A stretch of 64,000 bases of DNA from Sphingopyxis jiangsuensis (GTDB lineage Bacteria; Pseudomonadota; Alphaproteobacteria; Sphingomonadales; Sphingomonadaceae), in NCBI RefSeq assembly GCF_016734905.1, contig NZ_JAERPO010000001.1, positions 1 through 64,000 on the forward strand. Reading direction: 5' to 3'. The notes beneath the pieces were generated by a model. It was not told the origin of the DNA, searched no databases, and saw only the letters and a list, made by a program, of their open reading frames with translations. A program made the position numbers and the translations under genes. The stretch's first letter is position 1; every line of letters begins with the position of its first letter. Of the stretch, positions 1 to 8,639 are shown in pieces.

Positions 1-1
1 G

Positions 2-208
2 CAGATGCTGATCATTGGTGCCATGTCGCGATTGAACTGGATGGGACGCAAGGCGATCCCGGAAAGCTCATGGCTGGCGCGCATGATGGCCCGTAAGCCG
101 CGCATGTTGGTCGCCATCGCACTAGCCAACAAGATGGCGCGCCAGATTTGGGCCATGTTGACAAAGAACGAAGACTACAAGAATCCGATGCCGGTCATGG
201 CAGCCTGA
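2..208 (+). mobile_element. IS110/IS1111-family transposase, C-terminal fragment
   Basis: The reading frame enters from the left edge of the window and ends at a stop at 206-208. The visible 68 residues include SWLARMMARKPRMLVAIALA followed by NKMARQIWAMLTKNEDY. This matches the conserved C-terminus of IS110/IS116/IS902-type DEDD transposases, where an ALANKxAR..WA(L/M)LT segment is typical. The element acts in DNA transposition. Only its end is visible, so I cannot tell whether the whole gene is intact. Its position beside an accessory cluster supports an island context. The family call is fairly sure; the IS110 versus IS1111 subgroup is not resolved. Confidence 0.75.
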
Positions 209-617
209 TAAGGCTATCCCAGAGCGGCTGGATGGAAGGGGTGTGAGAAGGCGACGACCCGAATGGGCAGAATGATCGAACAGATCTGGATCAGGAAAAC
301 CAGTTCAGGACTCGGAGCAAATCGAGCTCGCCAATGAGATTTGGACCTGATCCGCGGATCACCATACCGGCCAGCGGCCCCTGAAAGCGCCGCAATCTAG
401 GCCTGACAGAAGACCGCACTCGATCACCAGTTCAAAAGGTCAGAAACCCTCTTGCATCACGGGCGGCAACCACAGAAGTCCTGACCCTAGACTGGCTGGA
501 ACGACGCGGCGGCTCAACGGCCGACTATCTGTTTTCAAGCCGGATTGATTCCGCTGGACACATATAGCTGGCGCGCAGAGCGTTGCCGCACCGCAGGGGC
601 AGCGCCCCTCGCGCGGG
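209..617. other. Non-coding stretch: possible IS 3' end and spacer
   Basis: No convincing gene was seen here. The short frames at 440-637 and 545-781 lack family motifs and a good ribosome-binding site. The first 150-200 bases after the transposase stop probably still belong to the insertion element. A small dyad, GATCCGCGGATC, lies at 349-360. IS1111-group elements carry a guide RNA downstream of the transposase, so this stretch could hold one, but that is only inference. Confidence 0.4.
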
Positions 618-2183
618 TCAGTCATGATTTCCTCCATCGTTCGAAGTGGCCGACACAGGCCCCGTTCCTGGCTTCAGCCGCACCAGCGCATCGCCGAGGT
701 TCGAGACGTAGACAGTCCCGTCCGGCGCAAGGATCACGCCCGTCACAAGCCCGGGAAGCGGCCCCCACATTGCAGGCGTGAGAAGCGAGAGCACCGGTTC
801 GCCTGCCTCCAGCCGGCGCGCGGTTTCAGCGATGATCTGCGCGTTGGTGTCGGGGGTGGGGCTGAAGATCGTCTGGCGATCCCCGGTGCCGGGATCGACC
901 CTGTAGACTGCATTGGCAAATGGGCTTGCGACCCAGAGCATGCCGTCAGCGCCGAGTTCGATATTGTCGGGCGTCGGCAGGGTCACAAGAATGCGCCGAT
1001 CGCCGAGCGCGCCTGTATCGGGATCGACCGCAAAGCTGAGGATCCGGCTTTGCATGATTTCGGCTACATACAGCTTCTGGCGCGTTGCATCGAAGGCGAT
1101 ACCATTGGCAAAATCGAGGCTTGAAACCATTTCGACCGCGACCGGTTTGGCCCGGTCCAGCTCTTCGGGGGCTATCCGCCAGACCGATCCATCGCCGAGC
1201 GGCTTGTCTGCGGCTGCAAACATGCGTGCCTCGGATCCTTCGCCGGCTTTGTTCCGGGTCGACTGGGTGAACCAGATCGCCCCTGACGTATCTCGAACGA
1301 CGGAGTTTACCCCGAAGGGATGGTCGTAGATCAGCGTGACCTGCTCGGTTTGCGTGTCGACGCGGTAGATGTGCCCGCCAGTGATGTCGGCAACGAGGAC
1401 ATGCCGGCCGTCGGGCTCGAAAGACACACCGTTGGGGCTGTTCCACAGCGGCTCGGCTTTGGTCCGGAAGCCGGCGGCGACGAAATTGCCAAAGGGGCGC
1501 CTGGTCCCATCGGGTGCCAGCGTCACCAACCCATGATCCCAGTCGCCAACCAGCAGGCGGCCATCGGGAAGCACCACACCGTCCTCGGCATGCGTCAGCG
1601 AGCCGTCGGAGGGGAAAAGCGAATACTCGGTCGTAAGACCCTTTGCGGTTTCGGCCGCTCCGATTGCGACTGGATCGCTCGTTTCCGCAGCGTCGTAGCT
1701 CACCAGCGGGGCGCACATGCCGCCAACGATCTTCCAGCCATCGTCGGTTGCCTGCCAGGTGTGGACGAATTTCTCGCGCTTTGATGCCGGGCCCCCACCG
1801 GCTTCGGTCCAGGTGGTGACTGCCGAGAGATAGGTGACTGCAAAACCGTTCTTGACGATTACCGCCTCTGCGGTCGGTACAGTCCGCTGCCCGCGCGCGG
1901 TCATACCTTCAAACCAAGCTTCAGCAAACTCGGCCAGCCCCGAAAGGTCGGCCGGGCCAGCCGCGCCGCAGGGCCAGCCGGTAAAGTCAGGATGCCAGAG
2001 GTCTAGATACCCTTCGAGATCGCGCGAATTTACCCGATCCCAGTAATCGACCTCGCCCTGCCAGACTGCGGCTTGCTCGGTGCTTAGCTCCACCGCGCGC
2101 TGTTCGGCAGTTTGGCTTTCGGCGTGTGCCGGGCAAGCGCTCGCGATAGCCGCAGCTGCGAGGAGTGTGAGATTGCGGATCAC
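618..2183 (-). CDS. Secreted SnoaL-like / SMP-30 (gluconolactonase-like) fusion protein
   Basis: The 521-residue protein begins with a Sec signal peptide (about residues 1-21, ending PAHA). Residues about 30-165 look like a SnoaL/DUF4440-type NTF2 fold (YWDRVNSRDLEGYLDLWHPDF near the start, WKIVGG near the end). Residues about 185-515 look like an SMP-30/gluconolactonase/LRE beta-propeller, with motifs such as EDGVVLPDGRLLVGDW, NSPNGVSF, ANGIAFD and PDNIELGADGMLWVA. SMP-30 enzymes are metal-dependent lactonases or related hydrolases, and a periplasmic hydrolase role is likely. It is the last gene of a leftward cluster and its ATG overlaps the sulfotransferase stop by 4 bases. The two-domain combination is unusual; its substrate is unknown. 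Confidence 0.75.
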   Translation of the reverse strand: MIRNLTLLAAAAIASACPAHAESQTAEQRAVELSTEQAAVWQGEVDYWDRVNSRDLEGYLDLWHPDFTGWPCGAAGPADLSGLAEFAEAWFEGMTARGQRTVPTAEAVIVKNGFAVTYLSAVTTWTEAGGGPASKREKFVHTWQATDDGWKIVGGMCAPLVSYDAAETSDPVAIGAAETAKGLTTEYSLFPSDGSLTHAEDGVVLPDGRLLVGDWDHGLVTLAPDGTRRPFGNFVAAGFRTKAEPLWNSPNGVSFEPDGRHVLVADITGGHIYRVDTQTEQVTLIYDHPFGVNSVVRDTSGAIWFTQSTRNKAGEGSEARMFAAADKPLGDGSVWRIAPEELDRAKPVAVEMVSSLDFANGIAFDATRQKLYVAEIMQSRILSFAVDPDTGALGDRRILVTLPTPDNIELGADGMLWVASPFANAVYRVDPGTGDRQTIFSPTPDTNAQIIAETARRLEAGEPVLSLLTPAMWGPLPGLVTGVILAPDGTVYVSNLGDALVRLKPGTGPVSATSNDGGNHD

Positions 2184-3157
2184 TTTGTCGGCCCTCTTGT
2201 TTCGGTTTTTTGGTCAGAAGCGGGTGTCGGATCGCCCGCGGCATGCCGTCCTTTTTCCAACCACCGCGCCAGGTCTTCCGGCACAGAAGCTTCGATCGCG
2301 GCGCGATAGTCGGCGAGGTCCTGTTCGGTGAGGACAGCTTTCCAGCGATCATTGGTGCCCTTGTGAAGAAACGTGTCCGTGCCGCCCTTGAAGGCGACGT
2401 TGATAATGCCAAGCATCTTGGCACCGTCGCGCTTCATGCTCGAAAAGCCGGCCGCCTCGACGATTTGCGCCATCAGCGGCTCGGGCGTTTTGATCCCGCA
2501 GAAATCGCCGATCCGGCGTATCTCGCCTTCGAGGTCGGCTTTCAGATCGTTGTAATGGACAAGCAGGACGTTCGGGCGGTGCCGCTCGTCCCAGAAACTG
2601 CGTTCGAGCTCCAGGAATTCGGCGATGGTGAAATCATCGAAAGGCGCATAGGCAGGATCGCGAAGCCAGCGGCGGAAGAAAGCGCGCGCATCCGCCCGTG
2701 CCCTTGGATAGGGGCGGGCGATCTGCGGGTCGTCGAGACCGCTCTGGTCCAGCGTCTCTTCGAACTCCGCCGTATAATGCGTCGCGTGATTGTGAAATGA
2801 CATCGCCGCATCGCGCGGATCGCGTGCGACATTGATGTAAAGAACGTTGTCGTGGAGCGGCAATGCAGTCAGCGGCGAATGGCTCTTGAGCGAACGCACT
2901 CCGGGCGCCTGTGACAGGGCTTCGGCAATCTCTGCCTGTGGCGTGAAGCGCGCGTCCAGCCACGGTTGCTCATCGATGAAGGGGCGGGGCTCTGCCGATT
3001 GATGAAGCAACATGCTGACGATGCGCTGCGTCCAGGTGGTCCCCGTCTTCGGCGGCGTACAGATCAGTATGTCGCCTGCACGGAATTCGAAATCGTCCCA
3101 GACCCGCGTATCGGTGTGCCAGGTGCGGATGGTTTGTTGCGGCTTCTGGATGAGCAA
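2180..3157 (-). CDS. PAPS-dependent sulfotransferase family protein
   Basis: The 325-residue protein has the features of cytosolic-type sulfotransferases (Sulfotransfer_1). The 5'-phosphosulfate-binding loop PPKTGTTW is at residues 35-42. A KSH triplet at 91-93 supplies the candidate catalytic histidine. The 3'-phosphate site RDPRDAAMS is at about 112-120, and a C-terminal KGTNDRWK segment resembles the KGxxGxWK PAPS motif. Such enzymes move sulfate from PAPS to a hydroxyl of a small molecule. No PAPS synthesis genes are visible nearby. It overlaps the downstream SMP-30 fusion by 4 bases, which suggests translational coupling. The acceptor substrate cannot be read from sequence. Confidence 0.85.
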   Translation of the reverse strand: MLIQKPQQTIRTWHTDTRVWDDFEFRAGDILICTPPKTGTTWTQRIVSMLLHQSAEPRPFIDEQPWLDARFTPQAEIAEALSQAPGVRSLKSHSPLTALPLHDNVLYINVARDPRDAAMSFHNHATHYTAEFEETLDQSGLDDPQIARPYPRARADARAFFRRWLRDPAYAPFDDFTIAEFLELERSFWDERHRPNVLLVHYNDLKADLEGEIRRIGDFCGIKTPEPLMAQIVEAAGFSSMKRDGAKMLGIINVAFKGGTDTFLHKGTNDRWKAVLTEQDLADYRAAIEASVPEDLARWLEKGRHAAGDPTPASDQKTETRGPTK

Positions 3158-3175
3158 GGCTCTTCTCCCGGGCGT

Positions 3176-4483
3176 TTATCGCAAGGTGAAAAACGCAGCC
3201 GTCAGACCGAGCATGACGATGATGGCTGCAAGATTGAGGGCCTGGATCCGCCGCGACGGGCGCGCCTCGGCAGGCATGGTGGGCCCGGTCACCGAAAGGT
3301 GATTGAGGATGGCGATCACCGGCGCTGCTATGAACGCAAGGCTGGTTGCAAGGTCCATCAAGGTGGTGAAATCGGACAGCAGGGTGAACAGAACGAGGAT
3401 ATCGAGCCCCACGATGACAGGGACGACTACCCGGTAGATCGCGCCGAAGAAGGCTGGCTCGGTGCGGTCCGTCGCCTGCTGCACTGTAGATGCCACGATC
3501 CGGCAGCCGATATCGACGCCGCCCAGCAGCGTGGTCAGCATCACGCTGAGCGCGGCAACCGAAGCCAGGAGCGCAGCGCCATCGCCGAGGACGGAGCGGT
3601 AAAGATCAATCACTTGCGCCGCGAATGCCGGCGCGCTGCTTTCAGGCGTTACCGCGCCTGAATGCATGACTCCGGCGCCCATGATGCAGAAGCAGATCGC
3701 CAGGATCGCGGTCAACGCATAGCCGGATGCAAATGCCAACCGCGCATCTTCGAGCCGGCTGCCCCCACCGCTTCCCGAATTCTCGCCGCGAAGGTCGCTC
3801 TCCACTCTCGCTGTCCAGAGAGATTGAGAGACCGACACTTCGAGCGGGTTGGGCATGAAGCCGGCCAGCGCGATCACGAACAGCACGGCAACCGGATCCA
3901 TCATCCATGTGAAGTCGGTGAGCGTGGGCCACGCAACCCGCGGCAATACCAGCGCGGTTGCCAGCACGGTCGAGATGACGAGGAAGGACAGCAGGACGCG
4001 GTTGATCTTGTCGAGCCAGTCATATCCTCCGGCAAGGAGCACGCCGCCCACGCTCAGCAGCAGGATTGCCCCGACGACCGGCGTCGTTGCATCGATACCG
4101 GTGACCGCTATGAAGACGCCCGAAGTAGCGGCCGCGACCGCGCCGTGAATGATGGGAGTGATTGGCAAGATCGCCAGCGCGAACAGCAGCACCGCCCAGC
4201 GGCCCAAGTGCCGGTAACCGGCAAGGATCGATTGCCCGGTCGTATGCCCATAATCTACCCCGAAGCGAAATGCCGGATATTTGAGGAGGTTGGCGAGCAC
4301 GATGACGCCCACCAGACCCAGACCATATACTGCCCCTGCGCGGGTCGACTGGACGAGATGCGAGGTTCCGATCGCCACGCCGGAAAACAGCAGCGCGGGG
4401 CCGATCAATCGCCATACGGCTTGCTTGCGACCGACAGCGTCGGCCGGTTTTATGGGTTGCGGATGGGCGCTGGCGACATTCAT
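3176..4483 (-). CDS. Nramp-like multi-pass transporter
   Basis: This 435-residue hydrophobic protein has about 11 membrane segments. Its N-terminus (WRLIGPALLFSGVAIGTSH, then LVQSTRAGAVYG) matches the first helices of Nramp-related transporters. In true Nramp metal importers helix 1 carries DPGN; here the equivalent stretch reads AIGTSHL, so the metal-binding Asp and Asn are absent. The protein is therefore better described as an Nramp-like transporter of unknown substrate. It lies between the NTF2-like and sulfotransferase genes, 18 bases before the latter, and may move a substrate or product of the cluster across the inner membrane. Confidence 0.65.
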   Translation of the reverse strand: MNVASAHPQPIKPADAVGRKQAVWRLIGPALLFSGVAIGTSHLVQSTRAGAVYGLGLVGVIVLANLLKYPAFRFGVDYGHTTGQSILAGYRHLGRWAVLLFALAILPITPIIHGAVAAATSGVFIAVTGIDATTPVVGAILLLSVGGVLLAGGYDWLDKINRVLLSFLVISTVLATALVLPRVAWPTLTDFTWMMDPVAVLFVIALAGFMPNPLEVSVSQSLWTARVESDLRGENSGSGGGSRLEDARLAFASGYALTAILAICFCIMGAGVMHSGAVTPESSAPAFAAQVIDLYRSVLGDGAALLASVAALSVMLTTLLGGVDIGCRIVASTVQQATDRTEPAFFGAIYRVVVPVIVGLDILVLFTLLSDFTTLMDLATSLAFIAAPVIAILNHLSVTGPTMPAEARPSRRIQALNLAAIIVMLGLTAAFFTLR

Positions 4484-4926
4484 GCCGGGCTGGCGTCGAA
4501 TACGGTCGATTGCCTGACGGCTACCTTCCAGCCGTCAGGCTTGAGCTGCCAGAGATCGGTGAAGCGCCGGCGCACCGTGTGCCCGGCATTTGGAGCGCCG
4601 CCGATTGGTTCGAACACTTCGCCGCCCATCAGGATGACTTCGTCGTCGCCCCGCGGCGCTGCGTAGTCGATGGTCCGGTGAAAGTAGGAATAAGCGAGTT
4701 TGCCGCCCGCGAAAAAGCGCGCGCTGTCGGCGATGCGACTGATCGCATTCATCGGGTTGTTGGTGACCGATTCCTCGTCGAACGCGGCCAGAAACCCGTC
4801 CTTGTCGCCAGCTACGATCGCAGCATCGAGCGCGCTCATCGCCTCGATTGCGGCGGCAACACGCGGATGTTCCAGCGCCTTGGCTACCGCCGCGTCGGCG
4901 GCTTCCCATTTGCTCATCTTATCCAT
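4480..4926 (-). CDS. NTF2/SnoaL-like small protein
   Basis: A 148-residue protein is read from ATG 4926 (MDKMSKWEAAD). That start overlaps the VOC gene stop by 8 bases and has a GGAG element about 7 bases upstream; ATG 4917 is an alternative, and the longer frame up to 5067 only overlaps the VOC gene. The layout (helical N-terminus, DAAIVAGDKDGFLAAFDEES, then FTDLWQLKPDGWKVAVRQST at the end) is that of NTF2-like/SnoaL or DUF4440 folds. These include isomerases, dehydratases and non-catalytic ligand-binding proteins. A second NTF2-like domain occurs in the SMP-30 fusion of the same cluster. The function is unassigned. Its stop overlaps the transporter start by 4 bases. Confidence 0.65.
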   Translation of the reverse strand: MDKMSKWEAADAAVAKALEHPRVAAAIEAMSALDAAIVAGDKDGFLAAFDEESVTNNPMNAISRIADSARFFAGGKLAYSYFHRTIDYAAPRGDDEVILMGGEVFEPIGGAPNAGHTVRRRFTDLWQLKPDGWKVAVRQSTVFDASPA

Positions 4927-5503
4927 CCACCATCTCCATGAGTTCGCCCCTGATCGGCGAGACCGGACCGTTCGCATCGATTCTGAGCAGGTCGGCCTCG
5001 GCCATTCCGCCGCGCAATTTCGCGAGCCATTCGTCGGGGTCGAATTCGACGCCGACAGGGTTTTCACCGAATTTTTCGCCCTTGAAGTAGCGTGTGCACT
5101 CTGCCTTGCTGGCGAAGCAGTCGACGCTGAATTCCATCTGGTTGCCGTCGGGATCGGCGTAATAGAGCGAGGCGCTCATCCCGTGATTGACGCACCAATA
5201 GGGTTCGACGCCCTGCGCCTTGAGATCGGCATAGGCCTCGAGCAGTTCCGCCATAGACGGGCAGTCATAGGCGATATGATCGACCCCGATCGGCCCGCGA
5301 TGATCGAGCCCGTCGCCCGGTGCAATCACGTCGAGATCGGCAAAGGCAAAGCGGTGATGTTCCTCGTCATGCGTGAGGAATGCGAGTGCCGGGTTCTGAT
5401 GAACGATCTCGGCCCCGAAGACCTTTGCATACCAGTCGAGCATCTCGGAAAGACGCCTCGTGCGATAGACGACATGGGCCGGTTTGGGCGCGGGGATGGG
5501 CAT
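4919..5503 (-). CDS. VOC-family protein, extradiol-dioxygenase-like
   Basis: A 194-residue protein starts at ATG 5503 (MPIPAPKPAHVVYRT), preceded by a GGAGGAAG ribosome-binding site. It is a vicinal-oxygen-chelate fold protein. His10, His76 (in GVDHIAYD) and Glu124 (in DPDGNQMEFSVD) sit where the 2-His-1-carboxylate metal triad of type I extradiol dioxygenases and glyoxalases lies. It is a single-module form with a C-terminal tail of about 55 residues. Members cleave catecholic rings or isomerise small molecules. Next to a short-chain dehydrogenase it may act in oxidation of an aromatic or other cyclic compound. The exact reaction is not determined. Confidence 0.75.
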   Translation of the reverse strand: MPIPAPKPAHVVYRTRRLSEMLDWYAKVFGAEIVHQNPALAFLTHDEEHHRFAFADLDVIAPGDGLDHRGPIGVDHIAYDCPSMAELLEAYADLKAQGVEPYWCVNHGMSASLYYADPDGNQMEFSVDCFASKAECTRYFKGEKFGENPVGVEFDPDEWLAKLRGGMAEADLLRIDANGPVSPIRGELMEMVDG

Positions 5504-5516
5504 TGGGCTTCCTCCT

Positions 5517-6299
5517 TCAAAAGACCGAATATCCGCCGTCCACCGGCAAGGTGACGCCGGTGACAAAACGGGCTGCGTCGCTGGCGAGGAAAACGGCGGC
5601 GCCGGCGCATTCTTCGGGCTCGCCCCAGCGCCCCATCGGTGTCCGGGCCAGCAGCATCGTCTGGAAATCCGCCCAGTCGGGGTCGTCGCGGGCGACCTGC
5701 GTCATCTCGGTGGTAATCCAGCCTGGAGCGATGGCATTGACCTGGATGCCGTGCGGAGCCAGTTCGACCGCCATCGCCTTGGTAAGCTGGACGATCCCGC
5801 CCTTGGCCGCGCCGTAACTCGGCAAGGCTGCGGCTCCGAAGATCGAGTACATGCTTGCAAGGTTGATGATCTTGCCCGACCCCCGTTCGATCATCGAGGT
5901 CGCCGCCAGCTTCGACAGAAGCATCGTGGCGGTGAGATGGGTTGCGATGGCATTGTCCCAGCCGTCTTCCGACTGGTGCAGCACGCCGCCGCTGATATCG
6001 GTGTTCCCGGCATTGTTGACGAGAATGTCGAGCGGACCGAGCGCCTCTTCCACCTGCGCTAAGCCAGGGGCAAGCGCGGCGCGATCTGTGACGTCAAGCC
6101 CGCAGGCATGGGACGCAACGCCGAGCGCCTCGATCTCGCGTCTGACGTAAGCGCTGCGCTCGCCATCACGCGCCATGATCGCCACCGAGGCACCCGCTTG
6201 CGCGAAGCCTAGCGCGATGGCCCGCCCGATGCCGCGATTGCCTCCGGTGACGCAAGCAACTTGTCCGGAAAGGCCGAAGGATGGTCCCTGCGTGGTCAT
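5517..6299 (-). CDS. SDR-family NAD(P)-dependent oxidoreductase
   Basis: A 260-residue classical short-chain dehydrogenase. TGGNRGIG (residues 18-25) is the dinucleotide-binding loop, NNAG is at 95-98, and the catalytic set is Ser139, Tyr152 and Lys156 (YGAAK). The end, TLPVDGGYSVF, is typical of 3-oxoacyl-reductase or gluconate-5-dehydrogenase-like members. I chose ATG 6299; a TTG at 6308 is also in frame. It is the first gene of the leftward cluster, so the cluster promoter probably lies in 6300-6570. It probably oxidises or reduces a hydroxyl/keto group of the pathway's substrate. Confidence 0.85.
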   Translation of the reverse strand: MTTQGPSFGLSGQVACVTGGNRGIGRAIALGFAQAGASVAIMARDGERSAYVRREIEALGVASHACGLDVTDRAALAPGLAQVEEALGPLDILVNNAGNTDISGGVLHQSEDGWDNAIATHLTATMLLSKLAATSMIERGSGKIINLASMYSIFGAAALPSYGAAKGGIVQLTKAMAVELAPHGIQVNAIAPGWITTEMTQVARDDPDWADFQTMLLARTPMGRWGEPEECAGAAVFLASDAARFVTGVTLPVDGGYSVF

Positions 6300-6570
6300 G
6301 GTGATCAATTCGCCGCCCCGGCAGGATTCAATGCAGCCAGGATCTCGAACAGGAAATTTGGATTGTTCATGCCATTATCCCCCCGGATTGGCCGCTTCCC
6401 CCAATATCGAGCGACCTGCGCCATTCATGGTCGAGCACCGCCGCCCACGTCCTGATGCTAAGGTTCGTTTGGTCTTAGGTTTTCCTTATGCGCTGAAATC
6501 GCGTAATTATTTTACGAACCTGGATGCAATAAAAATGCAGTTCGTACATCCGCGCGTACTGGTTTAAGAC
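6300..6570. promoter_or_regulatory. Divergent promoter region with repeated GTTCGT/ACGAAC sites
   Basis: This spacer separates the leftward cluster from the CadC-like regulator. The hexamer GTTCGT occurs at 6463-6468, its complement ACGAAC at 6514-6519, and GTTCGT again at 6540-6545. The last two form an inverted pair around an A-rich stretch. These could be operator half-sites for the winged-helix regulator. The assignment rests on the repetition alone. Confidence 0.4.
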
Positions 6571-8304
6571 GTGAGCGGGGCATTGCAGGGGGTGCGAGAC
6601 AGGATGGATGCCAATTCAGGGCCGATGATCGCAGGCGGCCAATTCGTTGTCGCCGGCGTGACGGCTGACCCATCTGCGCTGACGCTGACAAGCGAGCTCG
6701 GCGTTTCGACGATCGAACCCAAGATGATGGCGTTGCTGGTGGTCTTCTCGCAACGACCCCGCCAGCTATGGACGCGCGGGGAGCTTTGCGATGCGCTATG
6801 GTCATCGGGTCATGGAAGCGACGAGGGTCTAAGCAGGCTCGTGTCGCTCCTGCGCAAGACGCTGGCGAACGATCATGGCGCGGAAGATGTTATCACTACC
6901 GTCCCGACGCTTGGATACCGGCTGGACGCCGATGTGCTCACGGACAAGACATCATACAGCGCCGCTTTGCCTGCCACGAAAGGCGCGCCGGCAACGGGCG
7001 GATGGCGGAAAACCGCAGCGATCGTGGTCCTGTTCGCCGCCATCGTCGCGGCGATATGGTTCAGCATGGCCGACGATACAGGAGAGGCGGTTGCCAGGGA
7101 CGAGCCGGAAACCAGCCTTGCCATCCTGCCTTTTGAAAATCTGACCGGGACCAGCCAGCAGGCCTTTCTCGCTGAGGGCATGACACGTGACCTCACTTCG
7201 TTGTTGTCGAGGGTGCCTCGGCTGAGAGTTGCGCCGTACAGTTCCGCCCGAATCTTTGCAGATGACAGTCGGCGTGCTGCGGCGGCCGAAGCGCTGGGCG
7301 TGCGCTACATCGTGTCCGGGTCCCTTACGACACAGGGCGACCAACTGGTTCTGAGGGTGGATTTGAGCGATGCAGCGAGCAACCAGCAAGTCTGGTCGAA
7401 GCGATTTGTCGAACCGCTCACGGGCTTCTTCGATCTTCAGCAGGACGTGATCCAGGCTATCTCGACTTCGGTATCGTCGGAGATCCAGGCGTTCGAGATG
7501 AGGGCGGTCCAGGATAAGGGCCGGTTCAATCTGTCAGTCTATGAACTGGTGCAAAGAGCGCGGTCGCGTCGCTACGCCTATGGCCGCGAAGCTGCGATGA
7601 TGACGATTGAAGATGTGCAGCGCGCGCTCGAAATCGATCCGGATAATTACTCGGCCCAGGCGATCCTGGCTACACAGCTCGCACAAAATGTCATCAGCGG
7701 ATATTCGGACGACCCGGCCCGCGACATTCCAAGGGTGCTCCAGATGCTGGAGCAAATGCGCGCACGGTCGCCGCGTGATCCCGAAGTTCTGACCGCCACA
7801 GCCCTTGTCCGCCTCTATGTCCAGGGCGACGAAAAGGCCGCGATCAGGTTGCTGGAGGAATCGCTGGCGATCGACCCGAATGAACCGCACGCATCCGCAG
7901 TGCTGGGTTTGCAGAAATGCTATCAGGGCGAACATGCCGAGGGGATGCGACTGATCGTTGATGCTGAGGCACGGGCGCCCAATCATCCGCGCTACGCGAT
8001 CTGGCCGTGGTTCAGGGCCGGATGTCACGGCGCACAGGGGGAAAACCGATTGGCGCGCGATGCTGCGCAGGATGCAATCGATCGGAACCCCAATTACTCG
8101 GGACCATATTATTCTTACGCTCATTACGCATGTCTTTTGGGCGATCGTGAAGACGCACGAGAGACGGCGGCAAGAGCGAGAAGCATCGACCCCAGGTTCA
8201 ACCTGAGAAGGTTCGAACGCCTGATGGCGACGGTCAATTATCCTGGCCCTCCTGACCACACACGCGAGGAGGCGGACGCACGTGTTCGCGCCTGCCTTGG
8301 GTGA
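6571..8304 (+). CDS. CadC-like membrane transcriptional regulator with TolB-like and TPR domains
   Basis: The 577-residue protein has an N-terminal OmpR/CadC-type winged helix (about 20-120, with RQLWTRGELCDALW and a TVPTLGYRL wing). One transmembrane helix follows at about 148-166. A TolB-like/FlgO-like domain starts at TSLAILPFENLTG (about 181-290), and TPR-rich helices run to the end. Such proteins bind DNA from the inner membrane and sense periplasmic signals. The GTG at 6571 opens the frame; ATG 6604 (MDANSGPM) is an equally reasonable start. It is divergent from the SDR/VOC/sulfotransferase cluster and is the obvious candidate to regulate it. Confidence 0.8.
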   Translation: MSGALQGVRDRMDANSGPMIAGGQFVVAGVTADPSALTLTSELGVSTIEPKMMALLVVFSQRPRQLWTRGELCDALWSSGHGSDEGLSRLVSLLRKTLANDHGAEDVITTVPTLGYRLDADVLTDKTSYSAALPATKGAPATGGWRKTAAIVVLFAAIVAAIWFSMADDTGEAVARDEPETSLAILPFENLTGTSQQAFLAEGMTRDLTSLLSRVPRLRVAPYSSARIFADDSRRAAAAEALGVRYIVSGSLTTQGDQLVLRVDLSDAASNQQVWSKRFVEPLTGFFDLQQDVIQAISTSVSSEIQAFEMRAVQDKGRFNLSVYELVQRARSRRYAYGREAAMMTIEDVQRALEIDPDNYSAQAILATQLAQNVISGYSDDPARDIPRVLQMLEQMRARSPRDPEVLTATALVRLYVQGDEKAAIRLLEESLAIDPNEPHASAVLGLQKCYQGEHAEGMRLIVDAEARAPNHPRYAIWPWFRAGCHGAQGENRLARDAAQDAIDRNPNYSGPYYSYAHYACLLGDREDARETAARARSIDPRFNLRRFERLMATVNYPGPPDHTREEADARVRACLG

Positions 8305-8639
8305 AGCCAATTCCAAGGTCGTAGTTGCTTGGTGCTGCAATAGGTCTCACCCAATCCGGTCAATCGACCGTTGACTTGCATCGGATCATCTGCGGAAGGC
8401 CCACTTTTCAGGAGATCAAGCAGAGTGCAGACTGTCCGCCACCGGCCATCATTTGAACGTCCGTTATATCGACCGGCCCCCGCCATTGACTGAAGTGACG
8501 CTATTGTGGGAAGAATTCGACGTGGGTCTCAGCGGTGCGACCATAATAGACTATGCGGCGCCCGAGGAAGGAGACGAGATAGCCCGCACAGCCGGCTGCC
8601 TTCGCTTCCCGGCTGAAGGCAGCGTAGCTGACGCCGCGC
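8305..8639. other. Gene-free stretch upstream of recombinase remnant
   Basis: No supported gene was seen. A frame at 8453-8746 exists but overlaps the recombinase remnant and shows no family motif. An in-frame TAG at 8625 closes the recombinase frame upstream, so no N-terminal catalytic part survives here. This is probably decayed island sequence. Confidence 0.45.

Noticed and set aside
545..781. Short frames in the gene-free left region
   Set aside because: No conserved motif; one overlaps the SMP-30 fusion gene antisense.
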